From assembly GCF_002968015.1 (NCBI RefSeq), contig NZ_PUIP01000005.1:248001-312000 (forward strand): DNA of 64,000 nucleotides, given 5' to 3'. The notes beneath the pieces are model-generated. The model was not told where the DNA came from and searched no databases. It saw only the letters and a list, made by a program, of their open reading frames with translations. The position numbers and the translations under genes are program-made. Below, piece by piece: positions 43,185-51,283 of the stretch; the stretch's first letter is position 1; the number at the start of each line of letters is the position of its first letter. This DNA is from Massilia phosphatilytica (GTDB lineage Bacteria; Pseudomonadota; Gammaproteobacteria; Burkholderiales; Burkholderiaceae_D).

Positions 43185-44630
43185 TTACCCCTGCAAAAAT
43201 TTGGTCACGTCATTTGCCGCGCGAACGCCGCCTTCGATGGCGCCATCGATGAACCCTTTCCAGCCGTGCGCACTGTCCGAGCTGGCGAAGAACACGTTCC
43301 CTTCGCGTTCGTTCAACGGATCGAGGTAACGGGTGTATTGTTTCGGGCGGTACATCGCCCACGTACCGCGCGAGAACGGGTCCTCCGTCCACTGGTAGCC
43401 GGTCACGCTCACCACTTCCGCGCCGGGCAACAGCGCGCGCAACGCGACCTGCACCGACGCTTCATCGTTGATATCGAGCTTTTCCGGTGGACCGAAGCAG
43501 ACGAGCAGCGTGCCGTCATCGAGTTCGCGGTCGGTCCAGATTGCAGTGATCGGATGCGGGAATGGGGCGTAGCCCATCCAGTTACCGACTTTTTGCTTGA
43601 TATGGATGTAGCATTTCGCACCTTTGCCGATATGCTCCTCACGCGACGCCTGCATCTTCAACGGGGACAGCGCCGGCGTGAACTCGACCGTCTTCAGCAC
43701 GTTCATCGGCACGGTGCAGATGACCGCACGTGCCTTGTAGTTGCGTCCGCCCGTGGTCGACACCGTGGTCACGCCGCCTTCGGTGCGCACCGAGCGAACG
43801 GGCGTGGACAGCTGCAGGTCGATCTTGGCATCGCCAAGCATGGCGTGGGCGAGGCCGGACGTACCTTCGACGATCTTGTAGCGCCCCAGCTTGTTGTTCA
43901 TCGTTTCCATGTTGAAGTCGCCGAGCGACCACCACTTCAACTGGTCGACGGCACCGGCCAGGCGGGGGTCGTTGTGGCAATCGAGCGCCAGGAATGCGCC
44001 GACCAGGGCGCGCTGGTCGGACGGCAGGCGGAGCTGATCCAGCCGGTCCTGCATCGACATCCCGTCGTATTTTCCAACCGTCCTGGAGAAGAATGGATCG
44101 GCCGCCCGGGGAAACACGGTACGACCCGATTGGCCATCGACATCGCAGAACTTGGCCACACCTTCGCCGAGCATCGGAAACACCTTGGCCGCACTACCAC
44201 GCTTCAGCTTCCCTTGCGAGAGCCAATGGATCGTGTCGGGATTGAATCCAGGGCTCTCGGTGATCGACAGGCCGTAGCGACGCACCTCGGTCCATACGAA
44301 TGGCTGGGTCCAGTGGATCCACGTGCCGCCCAGCTCGAGGTGTTTGCCGGCGAACTCGGTCGTGAACGTGCGCCCGCCGACGCGATTCCGGGCTTCGACC
44401 AGCAGGGTCTTCGCGCCACGCTGGGCACAGTCGCGTGCGGCGGCCAGTCCCGCAAACCCGGCGCCGATGACGATGACGTCGAATTCGGCGCCGTCCGGCA
44501 CCGGGGTGCTCTTCGCCGCGGCGACGGCCTGCTCTCCCGCCATGACCTTCTGCGCGCCGAACGTCGCGCCCGCAGCCGCGACACCTGCCTTCAGAAAGGC
44601 CCGGCGGCCTCGTAAAGTATCCTGCTCCAT
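43185..44630 (-). CDS. Tat-exported flavin amine oxidase/dehydrogenase, NicA2-like
   Basis: A 481-residue flavoenzyme. A twin-arginine signal (RGRRAFLKAG, RR at 9-10) sends it folded to the periplasm. FAD motif VIGAGFAGLAAARD (56-61 core), ARNRVGGRTFT, LELGGTWIHWTQPFVWTE, and the C-terminal FAD element DSAHGWKGFIDGAIEGG. These stretches and the length closely resemble nicotine oxidoreductase NicA2 of Pseudomonas putida, which is known to pass electrons to a cytochrome c rather than to oxygen. Substrate here is unknown; a cyclic or aryl-alkyl amine is the family expectation. Starts at 44630 after GCGAGGAG; first gene of its operon. Confidence 0.9.
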   Translation of the reverse strand: MEQDTLRGRRAFLKAGVAAAGATFGAQKVMAGEQAVAAAKSTPVPDGAEFDVIVIGAGFAGLAAARDCAQRGAKTLLVEARNRVGGRTFTTEFAGKHLELGGTWIHWTQPFVWTEVRRYGLSITESPGFNPDTIHWLSQGKLKRGSAAKVFPMLGEGVAKFCDVDGQSGRTVFPRAADPFFSRTVGKYDGMSMQDRLDQLRLPSDQRALVGAFLALDCHNDPRLAGAVDQLKWWSLGDFNMETMNNKLGRYKIVEGTSGLAHAMLGDAKIDLQLSTPVRSVRTEGGVTTVSTTGGRNYKARAVICTVPMNVLKTVEFTPALSPLKMQASREEHIGKGAKCYIHIKQKVGNWMGYAPFPHPITAIWTDRELDDGTLLVCFGPPEKLDINDEASVQVALRALLPGAEVVSVTGYQWTEDPFSRGTWAMYRPKQYTRYLDPLNEREGNVFFASSDSAHGWKGFIDGAIEGGVRAANDVTKFLQG

Positions 44631-44953
44631 ATCGCTCCTCGCAATCTCCGTTTTCTTAAATTGTGGTCGCATAACCACTTTTGTAGTTATAGATGACTCA
44701 GGCCGAGATTGCAATAGGCGGAAATTTTTTTTCGCTTTCCGTGCACATAATTGCGTGCCTGACCGCATACTGTCGCTCGGTGGCCGCGGCATCGCACGTG
44801 CCGGCACCTCGCCGCCAAATGATGTCGCCTGACCACAGGCACCGAGGACGTGGCGCATGGCATCCGCCTGCCGGATCGGCTATCATGCAAATCCTGAAAC
44901 AAGCAACGTTGACCATGGCGCCGAACGCCGGCGGCCATTTCTCCGAGAAAAAT
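44631..44953. promoter_or_regulatory. Divergent promoter region with shared TetR-type operator, copy 2
   Basis: GTGGTCGCATAACCAC at 44663-44678, 33 bases before the flavoenzyme start, is the second copy of the motif at 42239-42254. The rest of this 323-base region between the flavoenzyme operon and the TetR gene is non-coding as far as I can see. Confidence 0.75.
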
Positions 44954-45622
44954 ATGAACCGCCCGATGACTCCGCCTCCACCACCATTCGCGAAGATGGA
45001 AATCGTTACGGCGCGCACCGCCAAGGGGCAGGCCGCAGTCGACAGGATCCTGAATGCCTCGATCGAGCTGCTGGCGCACGAGGGGCATGCCGGGCTGTCG
45101 ATGCGCAAGGTCGCGGAACGCCTGAACATGGGCCTGTCCGCAGTGCAGCGCCATTTCCCGACATGGGAAGCGCTGTTCCAGGCAATGATGACCCGCGTGA
45201 CCGCCGAGTACGTGCGTGTCTTCGACGAGCACCTGAACGAAACCAGAGCGTCGCGTCTGAAGCAGTTCGAAAATGTCCTGAATTACCTGGTGCGGGAGAT
45301 CAAGCGTCCGGTAACGCAGTCCCTGTTCGCGCAGCTGTGGGCACTGGCCCAGACAAACGACTATGTCCGCAAGATCATGATGGACATGTACGAATACGAG
45401 CGGGGTGTCTTCGAGTTCTTCATCGCCGAACTGAACCCTGGACTCGATAAAAAAGACATCGCTCGCCGGGCCGGCCTGATGGTGACGCAGATCGAAGGAC
45501 TCATGATTCTGATCCCTCAGCAGACCAGATTCCCGACGAACATGGCGGGCATCGAGCAGCTTTGCATCGAGAACATCATCGCTCTCGCCCACGCGCCGTC
45601 CGCTGCGGCAAAAGTCGCCTAG
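44954..45622 (+). CDS. TetR-family regulator, probable master of the DUF1329/flavoenzyme regulon
   Basis: A 222-residue TetR protein: AAVDRILNASIELLAHEGHA, LSMRKVAERLNMGLSAVQRHF, and PTWEALFQAMM, then a helical ligand domain (SLFAQLWALAQTNDYVRKIM) like those of TetR_C domains for aromatic or lipid ligands. The ATG at 44954 gives a short basic leader; an alternative ATG lies near 44997. It is divergent from the flavoenzyme operon, and the palindrome in that promoter recurs before the DUF1329 operon, which ties both operons to one regulator, most simply this one. Confidence 0.85.
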   Translation: MNRPMTPPPPPFAKMEIVTARTAKGQAAVDRILNASIELLAHEGHAGLSMRKVAERLNMGLSAVQRHFPTWEALFQAMMTRVTAEYVRVFDEHLNETRASRLKQFENVLNYLVREIKRPVTQSLFAQLWALAQTNDYVRKIMMDMYEYERGVFEFFIAELNPGLDKKDIARRAGLMVTQIEGLMILIPQQTRFPTNMAGIEQLCIENIIALAHAPSAAAKVA

Positions 45623-45647
45623 TATCATCGAGCGAACCAGCCCGTCG

Positions 45648-46256
45648 TCATGCACGTTGCGCGGTCGCGCCCGCAATGGCTTGAGAAGTCTCGAGCACAC
45701 GCCAGACAGCCGACAGCGATGACTCATGCTCCATCACCTGTTCCGCTCTGGCGAGGGTTTTCAGCGCCTTCTCGTGCGCGACGAAGAGGTCCATGACGAC
45801 CCGATCCTGTTCGGGGGCCCTGCTCTGCAACAGCTGGTATTTATGCAGGTAGGGGCCAATGCCGGCTTCGAATTCCGCGTTGAAGCGATGCCACGGCAGA
45901 TCGCCGTATTGCGCGGCGATTCCCTGTGCAATCGTATCCGCCTGCATCGCATAGCGCCGTTGGTCCCAGGTTTGGCCGTGACGGCGCAGCACGAAGGAAA
46001 GGTGGCCCTGCATCGCTTTTTCCAGCGTGACGAGGACACCCAATACCGCCTGCTCACGGGCAGCCATCCTCTTGCGATCGCTGAACAGCTCGAACGCACG
46101 CGAGCCCCATAGCTCATCCTTGTAGCAATCGTGCAGCAGGTCGATGTACGACATGCGGAGATATTCGTCAGCGGCAGGGCCGACCGGCATCGACGCACTC
46201 CATGCATGCCACAAGCCGCTTCGACTCGTTCCCGTATTGGTTGGATCGCGTTCCAT
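45648..46256 (-). CDS. Hypothetical all-helical protein, possibly ferritin-like
   Basis: A 202-residue soluble protein with no signal peptide, starting at an ATG with AGGTG upstream. The predicted helices carry acidic and histidine residues at helix-bundle spacing (LLHDCYKDELWGSRAFELF, LVTLEKAMQGHLSFVLRRHG, VAHEKALKTLARAEQVME), which hints at a ferritin-like or haemerythrin-like bundle, but I do not recognise the family. It converges on the TetR gene and lies downstream of cluster B behind a strong hairpin. Confidence 0.6.
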   Translation of the reverse strand: MERDPTNTGTSRSGLWHAWSASMPVGPAADEYLRMSYIDLLHDCYKDELWGSRAFELFSDRKRMAAREQAVLGVLVTLEKAMQGHLSFVLRRHGQTWDQRRYAMQADTIAQGIAAQYGDLPWHRFNAEFEAGIGPYLHKYQLLQSRAPEQDRVVMDLFVAHEKALKTLARAEQVMEHESSLSAVWRVLETSQAIAGATAQRA

Positions 46257-46285
46257 GTCACCTCGCTGTTGCTGTCCATGCGACG

Positions 46286-46323
46286 AGCACGAACCGGCCG
46301 TCTGGGGACGGCCGGTTCGTGCT
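46286..46323 (-). terminator. 17-bp perfect hairpin after cluster B leftward operon
   Basis: AGCACGAACCGGCCGTC, loop TGGG, GACGGCCGGTTCGTGCT, starting 14 bases past the DUF2783 stop. No T-run. It also covers the upstream region of the hypothetical gene to its left. It has no counterpart in cluster A. Confidence 0.7.
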
Positions 46324-46336
46324 CCTCTCCGCAAAC

Positions 46337-46570
46337 CTACCGAACCGCTTGCGGTGCCGCTTCCACGTTGCGCCGCGCGATCGCGAAGGCCTCGCGCAGC
46401 ACCGGCAGGTCGCCGATGTGGTTAGCCAGCAGCAGGATCAGTTGGGCATTGAGCATCTTGCTCTGCTCCTCATCCAGGTCCTGGTGCGTGTCGACCAGCA
46501 TCTCGTAGAAAGCGTCGTGGTCGGCGATGTTCGGCTCGACGTTCAGGGCCATGTTCGGGCGGACGTTCAT
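46337..46570 (-). CDS. DUF2783 family small protein (cluster B)
   Basis: A 77-residue copy of the protein at 3418-3648, with the same core (DHDAFYEMLVDTHQDL, MLNAQLILLLANHIGD) and the same 4-base ATGA overlap with the monooxygenase gene. The C-terminus differs (AAPQAVR). Conservation of this small gene in both copies supports a real function tied to the monooxygenase. Confidence 0.8.
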   Translation of the reverse strand: MNVRPNMALNVEPNIADHDAFYEMLVDTHQDLDEEQSKMLNAQLILLLANHIGDLPVLREAFAIARRNVEAAPQAVR

Positions 46571-48258
46571 GCGTGCTCCATCTGGCGTTCGGGTTGGTCG
46601 GCGGTTTGCGGCGTGGCCGCGTTGGCGGTGGCGCGCGCCACGGCGGCACGCACGGCGGCCGTATCGACGTAGCGCCAGCGGGCGCACACGTGCTGGTCGG
46701 GACGCAAGAGGTACAGCGTCCCGGGGCGCGCGTCGTAGCGTGCGGCGAGCAGGCCGTCGACGTCTTCCAGCATGCCCGGCCCGGCCTCGCCCGCCGGCGC
46801 GATCACCAGCATCTGCACCGGAATCCGGTCGCCGGTCAGCATCTCCAGCTCGCGCAGCTTCTCGCCATCGTTCTCGGCACCCGCGAAATACAGGCCGGTG
46901 AACTCGTTCCCCGTCTGCCACAGCAGCCAATCCGCCTCGCCCTGCACACGCACGGGCGCGTCAAGCGCCGGCGAACCAGGACGTATCGCCGCGCTGAACA
47001 CATCGATGTCCGGCGTGTTCAGCGCACTGTCGCCATACACCGACGGCATCGACAGGCGGCCGCTGTTGACCAGCTTGCGGGCGAACGGGAACTGTTTCGA
47101 CAGTTGCAGCACCGCGTCGCGGAACAGCCGGCTCACCGCGCTCTTGGGCGTGATGAAGTCGGTGGCGCGCGTCGAGTTCAGGATGTTCTCGTCGGCGGCG
47201 TACTCGCGTTCGCGGGCATAGGTGTCCAGCAGCGCATCCGGCGCCTTGCCTTCGATGACGAGACGCAGCTTCCACGCCAGGTTGTCCGCATCCTGCACGC
47301 CGCTGTTCGCACCGCGCGCACCGAACGGGGACACGCCATGGGCCGAATCGCCCGCGAACAGCACGCGGCCGTGGCGGAAGTCGTCCATGCGCAGGCAGCA
47401 GAACGTGTAGATGCTGACCCATTCCAGCTCGAACTGCGTGTCCTTGCCGAGCAGCGCCTGGATGCGCGGGATGACGCGTTCCGGCTGCGTCTCCGCGACA
47501 GGATCGGCATCCCAGCCGAGCTGGAAGTCGATACGCCAGACGTCGTCCGGCTGGCGGTGCAGCAGCACCGACTGGCCGGGGTGGAACGGCGGATCGAACC
47601 AGAACCAGCGTTCGGTCGGGAAGTCGGCCGTCATCTTGACGTCGGCGATCAGGAAGCGGTCGCGGAACACGCGGCCATGGCTCTCGAGCCCCAGCATGCG
47701 GCGCACCGCGCTCCTGGCACCGTCCGCCGCGACGAGATACTGGCCTTCGAGCACGTATTCGCCGTCGGGCGTGTCGACGGTCACGGCGACGTGGTCCGGA
47801 TGCTGCACGAGGCCCACGACCTTGCTGCGCCAGCGCAGGTCGATGTCCGGCAGTTCCTGCGCCCGTTCGTGCAGGTAGCCTTCCACGTAGTACTGCTGCA
47901 GGTTGATGAACGCCGGGCGCTGGTGGCCCTGCTCCGGCAGCAGGTTGAATTCATAGACCTCTTCGTCGCGCATGAACACGCGGCCGACGTTCCAGCTGAC
48001 GCCCTTGTCGACCATGCGCTGGCCACATTGCAACCGGTCGAAGATCTCGAGGGTGCGCTTGGCGAAGCAGATCGCGCGAGAACCGGCGGAGAGCTTGTTG
48101 TCGTCGTCCAGCAGCACGACGGGAACGCCCTGCTGCGCGAGGTCGATCGCCGTGGCCAGGCCGACCGGGCCCGCGCCGACGACGATCACCGGGTGGCGCC
48201 TGGCGTCGCCGGCGGCCGGTGCGTACTCGAACACGCACCGTTGATAATCGATATTCAT
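46567..48258 (-). CDS. FAD-dependent aromatic monooxygenase (cluster B)
   Basis: A 563-residue copy of the protein at 3645-5336, alike at about nine residues in ten by eye. All FAD motifs are kept (VVGAGPVGLATAIDLAQQG, DGARSAVRR, GDSAHGVSPFGARGANSG). Changes cluster in the C-terminal thioredoxin-like domain and at its end, not in the active-site half, so the substrate is probably the same or closely related. The ATG at 48258 begins MNIDYQ; GGAG lies upstream. Second gene of the leftward operon. Confidence 0.85.
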   Translation of the reverse strand: MNIDYQRCVFEYAPAAGDARRHPVIVVGAGPVGLATAIDLAQQGVPVVLLDDDNKLSAGSRAICFAKRTLEIFDRLQCGQRMVDKGVSWNVGRVFMRDEEVYEFNLLPEQGHQRPAFINLQQYYVEGYLHERAQELPDIDLRWRSKVVGLVQHPDHVAVTVDTPDGEYVLEGQYLVAADGARSAVRRMLGLESHGRVFRDRFLIADVKMTADFPTERWFWFDPPFHPGQSVLLHRQPDDVWRIDFQLGWDADPVAETQPERVIPRIQALLGKDTQFELEWVSIYTFCCLRMDDFRHGRVLFAGDSAHGVSPFGARGANSGVQDADNLAWKLRLVIEGKAPDALLDTYAREREYAADENILNSTRATDFITPKSAVSRLFRDAVLQLSKQFPFARKLVNSGRLSMPSVYGDSALNTPDIDVFSAAIRPGSPALDAPVRVQGEADWLLWQTGNEFTGLYFAGAENDGEKLRELEMLTGDRIPVQMLVIAPAGEAGPGMLEDVDGLLAARYDARPGTLYLLRPDQHVCARWRYVDTAAVRAAVARATANAATPQTADQPERQMEHA

Positions 48259-48271
48259 GTCCGGCTCCCGT

Positions 48272-49234
48272 TCAGGCCTGCAGCGAGTGCCACATGTCCT
48301 TGTCGCGCTCCGCGGTCCAGATGCGCGGATGCTTGATGCCGCTGGCTTCGTCATAGGCGCGCGTGACGTCGAACGGCAGGCAGTGCTCGTAGATGAACAC
48401 GTGGCCGAACTTCGGATCCATCTTGCTGCGCGTGTGCGCCATCGCTTCCTTCAGCGTCATCTTCGCGGCCACCGCTTCTTTCGCCGAATCCAGCAAGGTC
48501 GTGACGAAGTCTTTCGTGTAGTCGATGCCGGCATTGACTTCCTGCGGGGTGACCAGGGCAGGACCGCGGCCCGGCACGAGCTTCTCGGCGCCGAGGGCGC
48601 GCAGCGCTTCCAGCGTGGCCGGCCATTCTTCCAGCTGGGCGTCGCCCGTGTAGGCGGCGGCGTCGAATTCGACCAGGTCGCCCGAGAAGCAGATCTTCTG
48701 CGACGGGATCCAGGCGATGGTGTCGCCCTTCGTGTGGCCCATGCCGATGTGCGCAAGGCGCACTTCCAGCTTGCCCATGAAGATCGTCATCTCTTTTTCG
48801 AAGACCATCGTCGGCCAGGACAGGCCCGGCACGGACTCGACGCCCGCGAACAGGCGCGGGAAGCGTTCGATTTCCGATTTCATGTCCTGCTCGCCGCGCT
48901 CGACGATCAGCTCATAGGTGCCGCGCGACGCGATGATCTGCTCGCCGCCTTCCTTGAAGTAGGCCGAGGCGCCGAGCACGCGCACGGCGTGGTAGTGGGT
49001 CAGCACGACGTATTTGATCGGCAGGTCCGTGACGCTGCGGATATGATTGATCAGCGACTGCGCCATCACCGGCGTGGCGGTGGTGTCGATCACCATCACG
49101 CCGTCGTCGCCGATGATCACGCCCGAATTCGGATCGCCTTCCGCGGTGTAGGCATATGCGTTGTCCGACAGCTTGATGAAGCTGGTCTTCTTCTCTTCCA
49201 GGTCCGCCTGCGAAGCGAATTTTTTTTCTGCCAT
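48272..49234 (-). CDS. Metallo-beta-lactamase-fold protein with altered metal ligands (cluster B)
   Basis: A 320-residue copy of the protein at 5351-6313, with only a handful of substitutions, the best-conserved pair in the duplication. The unusual HYHAVR and PGRG motifs are identical in both copies, so the ligand changes are selected features, not decay. Same AGGAG ribosome site; same operon position. Confidence 0.85.
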   Translation of the reverse strand: MAEKKFASQADLEEKKTSFIKLSDNAYAYTAEGDPNSGVIIGDDGVMVIDTTATPVMAQSLINHIRSVTDLPIKYVVLTHYHAVRVLGASAYFKEGGEQIIASRGTYELIVERGEQDMKSEIERFPRLFAGVESVPGLSWPTMVFEKEMTIFMGKLEVRLAHIGMGHTKGDTIAWIPSQKICFSGDLVEFDAAAYTGDAQLEEWPATLEALRALGAEKLVPGRGPALVTPQEVNAGIDYTKDFVTTLLDSAKEAVAAKMTLKEAMAHTRSKMDPKFGHVFIYEHCLPFDVTRAYDEASGIKHPRIWTAERDKDMWHSLQA

Positions 49235-49281
49235 GATGCAATCTCCTCGATGATGCCGAGCTTTTTGTCGGTAGGCAGACG

Positions 49282-49317
49282 ATACGAGTTGCCGTATTAT
49301 CCGTAAATCGGGTAACG
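49282..49317. promoter_or_regulatory. Paired dyads between MBL operon and LysR gene (cluster B)
   Basis: ATACG-N6-CGTAT at 49282-49297, identical to cluster A, then CGTAAATCGGGTAACG at 49302-49317, where the second dyad has lost part of its symmetry. The two clusters may therefore differ in regulator binding at the second site. Confidence 0.6.
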
Positions 49318-49329
49318 TCGATAACAACT

Positions 49330-50262
49330 ATGAACACCATACATAACGCGAGTAGCGGCGATCTGGACCTCAATCTGCTGCCCGTATTCGACTCGTTGAT
49401 ACGGATCGGCAACGTCAGCCGTGCGGCCGAGGAATTGAACATGTCGCAGAGCGCCGTCAGCCACGCGCTGAAACGCCTGCGCGCCTTCTTCGGCGACCCG
49501 CTGTTCCTCAAGACGGGCGGCGGCATGCAGCCGACGCCGCGCGCGCTGGAGCTGCGCCAGCCGGTGCTGAACGTAATGGGGACGGTACGCGGCGAGCTCC
49601 TGGTGCGCGAAGGATTCGATGCGACCGTCGCCCGGCGGACTTTCACGCTGTGCCTCACCGACATGGGAGAGCTGATTTTCCTCCCTCGGCTGATTTCCCG
49701 CCTGCGCGAGGCGGCGGCGGGCTGCACGTTGCGCACGCTGCAGCTGCCGATGGACCAGGTGCCTCCAGCCCTCGAAAGCGGAGAAGCCGACCTCGCGCTC
49801 GGATCGCTGCACGCGGTGCCGGAGGGCCTGTACCAGCAACAGCTGTTCACCCGCTCGTTCGTCACCATCGTCAACCGGCGCAACCGCGCCATCGGCGACG
49901 TACTGTTGCGCGAACAGTTTTTCGAGCTGGAACACATCGTCGTGTCGATGTCGGGTCGCATCGAGGATGCCTACGATGCCGTCGTCGACGAGCTGGCCGG
50001 CCCGCGCCGTATCTATCTCACGACACCGCACTTCCTCACGGTGCCGATGATCATCGAGCAGAATCCGCAACTGATCGCCACCGTGCCGCGCGAACTGGCG
50101 ACCAAATTCGCGGGCTATAACAGTATCCGCATGGTCGACACGCCTGTCGCCGTGCCGCCGTTCGCGATCCGCCAGCACTGGCATCCGCGCTTCCAGCACG
50201 ATGCCGCGAACACGTGGCTGCGCCGGCTCGTCAAGGAGACGTTCGACACGCACCCGGAGTGA
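49330..50262 (+). CDS. LysR-family transcriptional regulator (cluster B, first)
   Basis: A 310-residue copy of the protein at 6409-7332 with three extra residues near the N-terminus (NASSGDLDLNLLP). The HTH (NVSRAAEELNMSQSAVSHAL) is unchanged, so both copies should recognise the same DNA. It ends 6 bases before the second LysR gene. Confidence 0.88.
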   Translation: MNTIHNASSGDLDLNLLPVFDSLIRIGNVSRAAEELNMSQSAVSHALKRLRAFFGDPLFLKTGGGMQPTPRALELRQPVLNVMGTVRGELLVREGFDATVARRTFTLCLTDMGELIFLPRLISRLREAAAGCTLRTLQLPMDQVPPALESGEADLALGSLHAVPEGLYQQQLFTRSFVTIVNRRNRAIGDVLLREQFFELEHIVVSMSGRIEDAYDAVVDELAGPRRIYLTTPHFLTVPMIIEQNPQLIATVPRELATKFAGYNSIRMVDTPVAVPPFAIRQHWHPRFQHDAANTWLRRLVKETFDTHPE

Positions 50263-50268
50263 CCTGGA

Positions 50269-51171
50269 TCACTCGGCGAAATGCTCGGCGACGAGGGTGC
50301 GCAGCCAGCGATTGCCCTCGTCCTGGTTGTAGCGCCGGTGCCAGAACATGTTCGTCTGCAGCGCCGGCAGCGAGAGCGGCGATGTCACGGCCGCCAGCTG
50401 GAACGGCCCCGCCGCGCGCTCGGCCAGCTTCTGCGGCACAGTGGCGACGAGGTCCGTCGTGCTCACAATATAGGGCACGGCCGCGAAATGCGGCACGCTG
50501 AAGCAGGCCGTGAGGTCGATCCCCGCCTGCGCCAGCGCCTCGTTGATTGTGTCGTACGGGCTTTCCATCGACGTCACGACGAGGTGGCGCGCGCCGGCGA
50601 GGCGCTTCATGGTCAGCGTCTCCCCCGCCAGCGGATGGCCGCGCCGGCACAGATGTACGTACGCCTGGCGGAACAGGCGGCGCTGGTACAGCACGGCCGG
50701 CGCGTCGTCGAATGCGCCGATGGCGAGATCGACGCGCCCCGCCTCCATCTCGGTACGCAGGTCGACGAGGCCTGCCCGCCTCGATGCAATGTCGACCTGC
50801 GGCGCCAGCTCGGCGCATGCCTCGATCAGCCGCGGCATGAAATACATCTCCCCGACGTCGGTCATCGCGATCGTGAAGCGGCGTCGGCTCGTGGCCGGAT
50901 CGAACGCCTGCTCCGGACGCAGCGCCTGCTCCATCAGGCCCAGCGCGGCCGCCACCTGCTCCGACATGCGTTCCGCATACGGCGTGGGCTGCATCCCTTC
51001 GGTCGTGCGCACGAACAGCTCGTCGCCGACGCTGCGCCGCAGCCGCGCCAGCGCGTTGCTGACGGCCGACTGCGTCACTTTCAGCCTGCGCGCCGCGCCC
51101 GAGATCTGACGCTCGCGGAACACTTCATGAAAGACCACCAGCAGGTTCAGATCCAGTTCGCGCAGCTCCAT
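50269..51171 (-). CDS. LysR-family transcriptional regulator (cluster B, second)
   Basis: A 300-residue copy of the protein at 7339-8241. HTH residues are unchanged apart from ISGAARRLKVT for ISSAARRLKVT. Several substitutions fall in the effector domain (for example ASRRAGL for ASVRAGL and CRRGHPLAG for FRRGHPLAG). Divergent from hmgA copy B over a conserved inverted repeat. The ATG at 51171 matches cluster A; longer in-frame starts would run through the operator. Confidence 0.88.
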   Translation of the reverse strand: MELRELDLNLLVVFHEVFRERQISGAARRLKVTQSAVSNALARLRRSVGDELFVRTTEGMQPTPYAERMSEQVAAALGLMEQALRPEQAFDPATSRRRFTIAMTDVGEMYFMPRLIEACAELAPQVDIASRRAGLVDLRTEMEAGRVDLAIGAFDDAPAVLYQRRLFRQAYVHLCRRGHPLAGETLTMKRLAGARHLVVTSMESPYDTINEALAQAGIDLTACFSVPHFAAVPYIVSTTDLVATVPQKLAERAAGPFQLAAVTSPLSLPALQTNMFWHRRYNQDEGNRWLRTLVAEHFAE

Positions 51172-51184
51172 CCTCGGCACCTCA

Positions 51185-51227
51185 TTTACAATGGAAATAG
51201 TCATAATTTTTCTATTTATATCGTAAA
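51185..51227. promoter_or_regulatory. 43-bp inverted repeat upstream of hmgA (cluster B)
   Basis: TTTAC-N5-AAATAG, the same 11-base spacer, and CTATTT-N5-GTAAA, as at 8254-8296. Only the left N5 differs between copies, which marks the arms as the functional bases. Confidence 0.75.
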
Positions 51228-51283
51228 ACCGGCGCGACTGCACTACATTGTCCCTGTACGCAACGTCCAACCCAGGAGACAAC

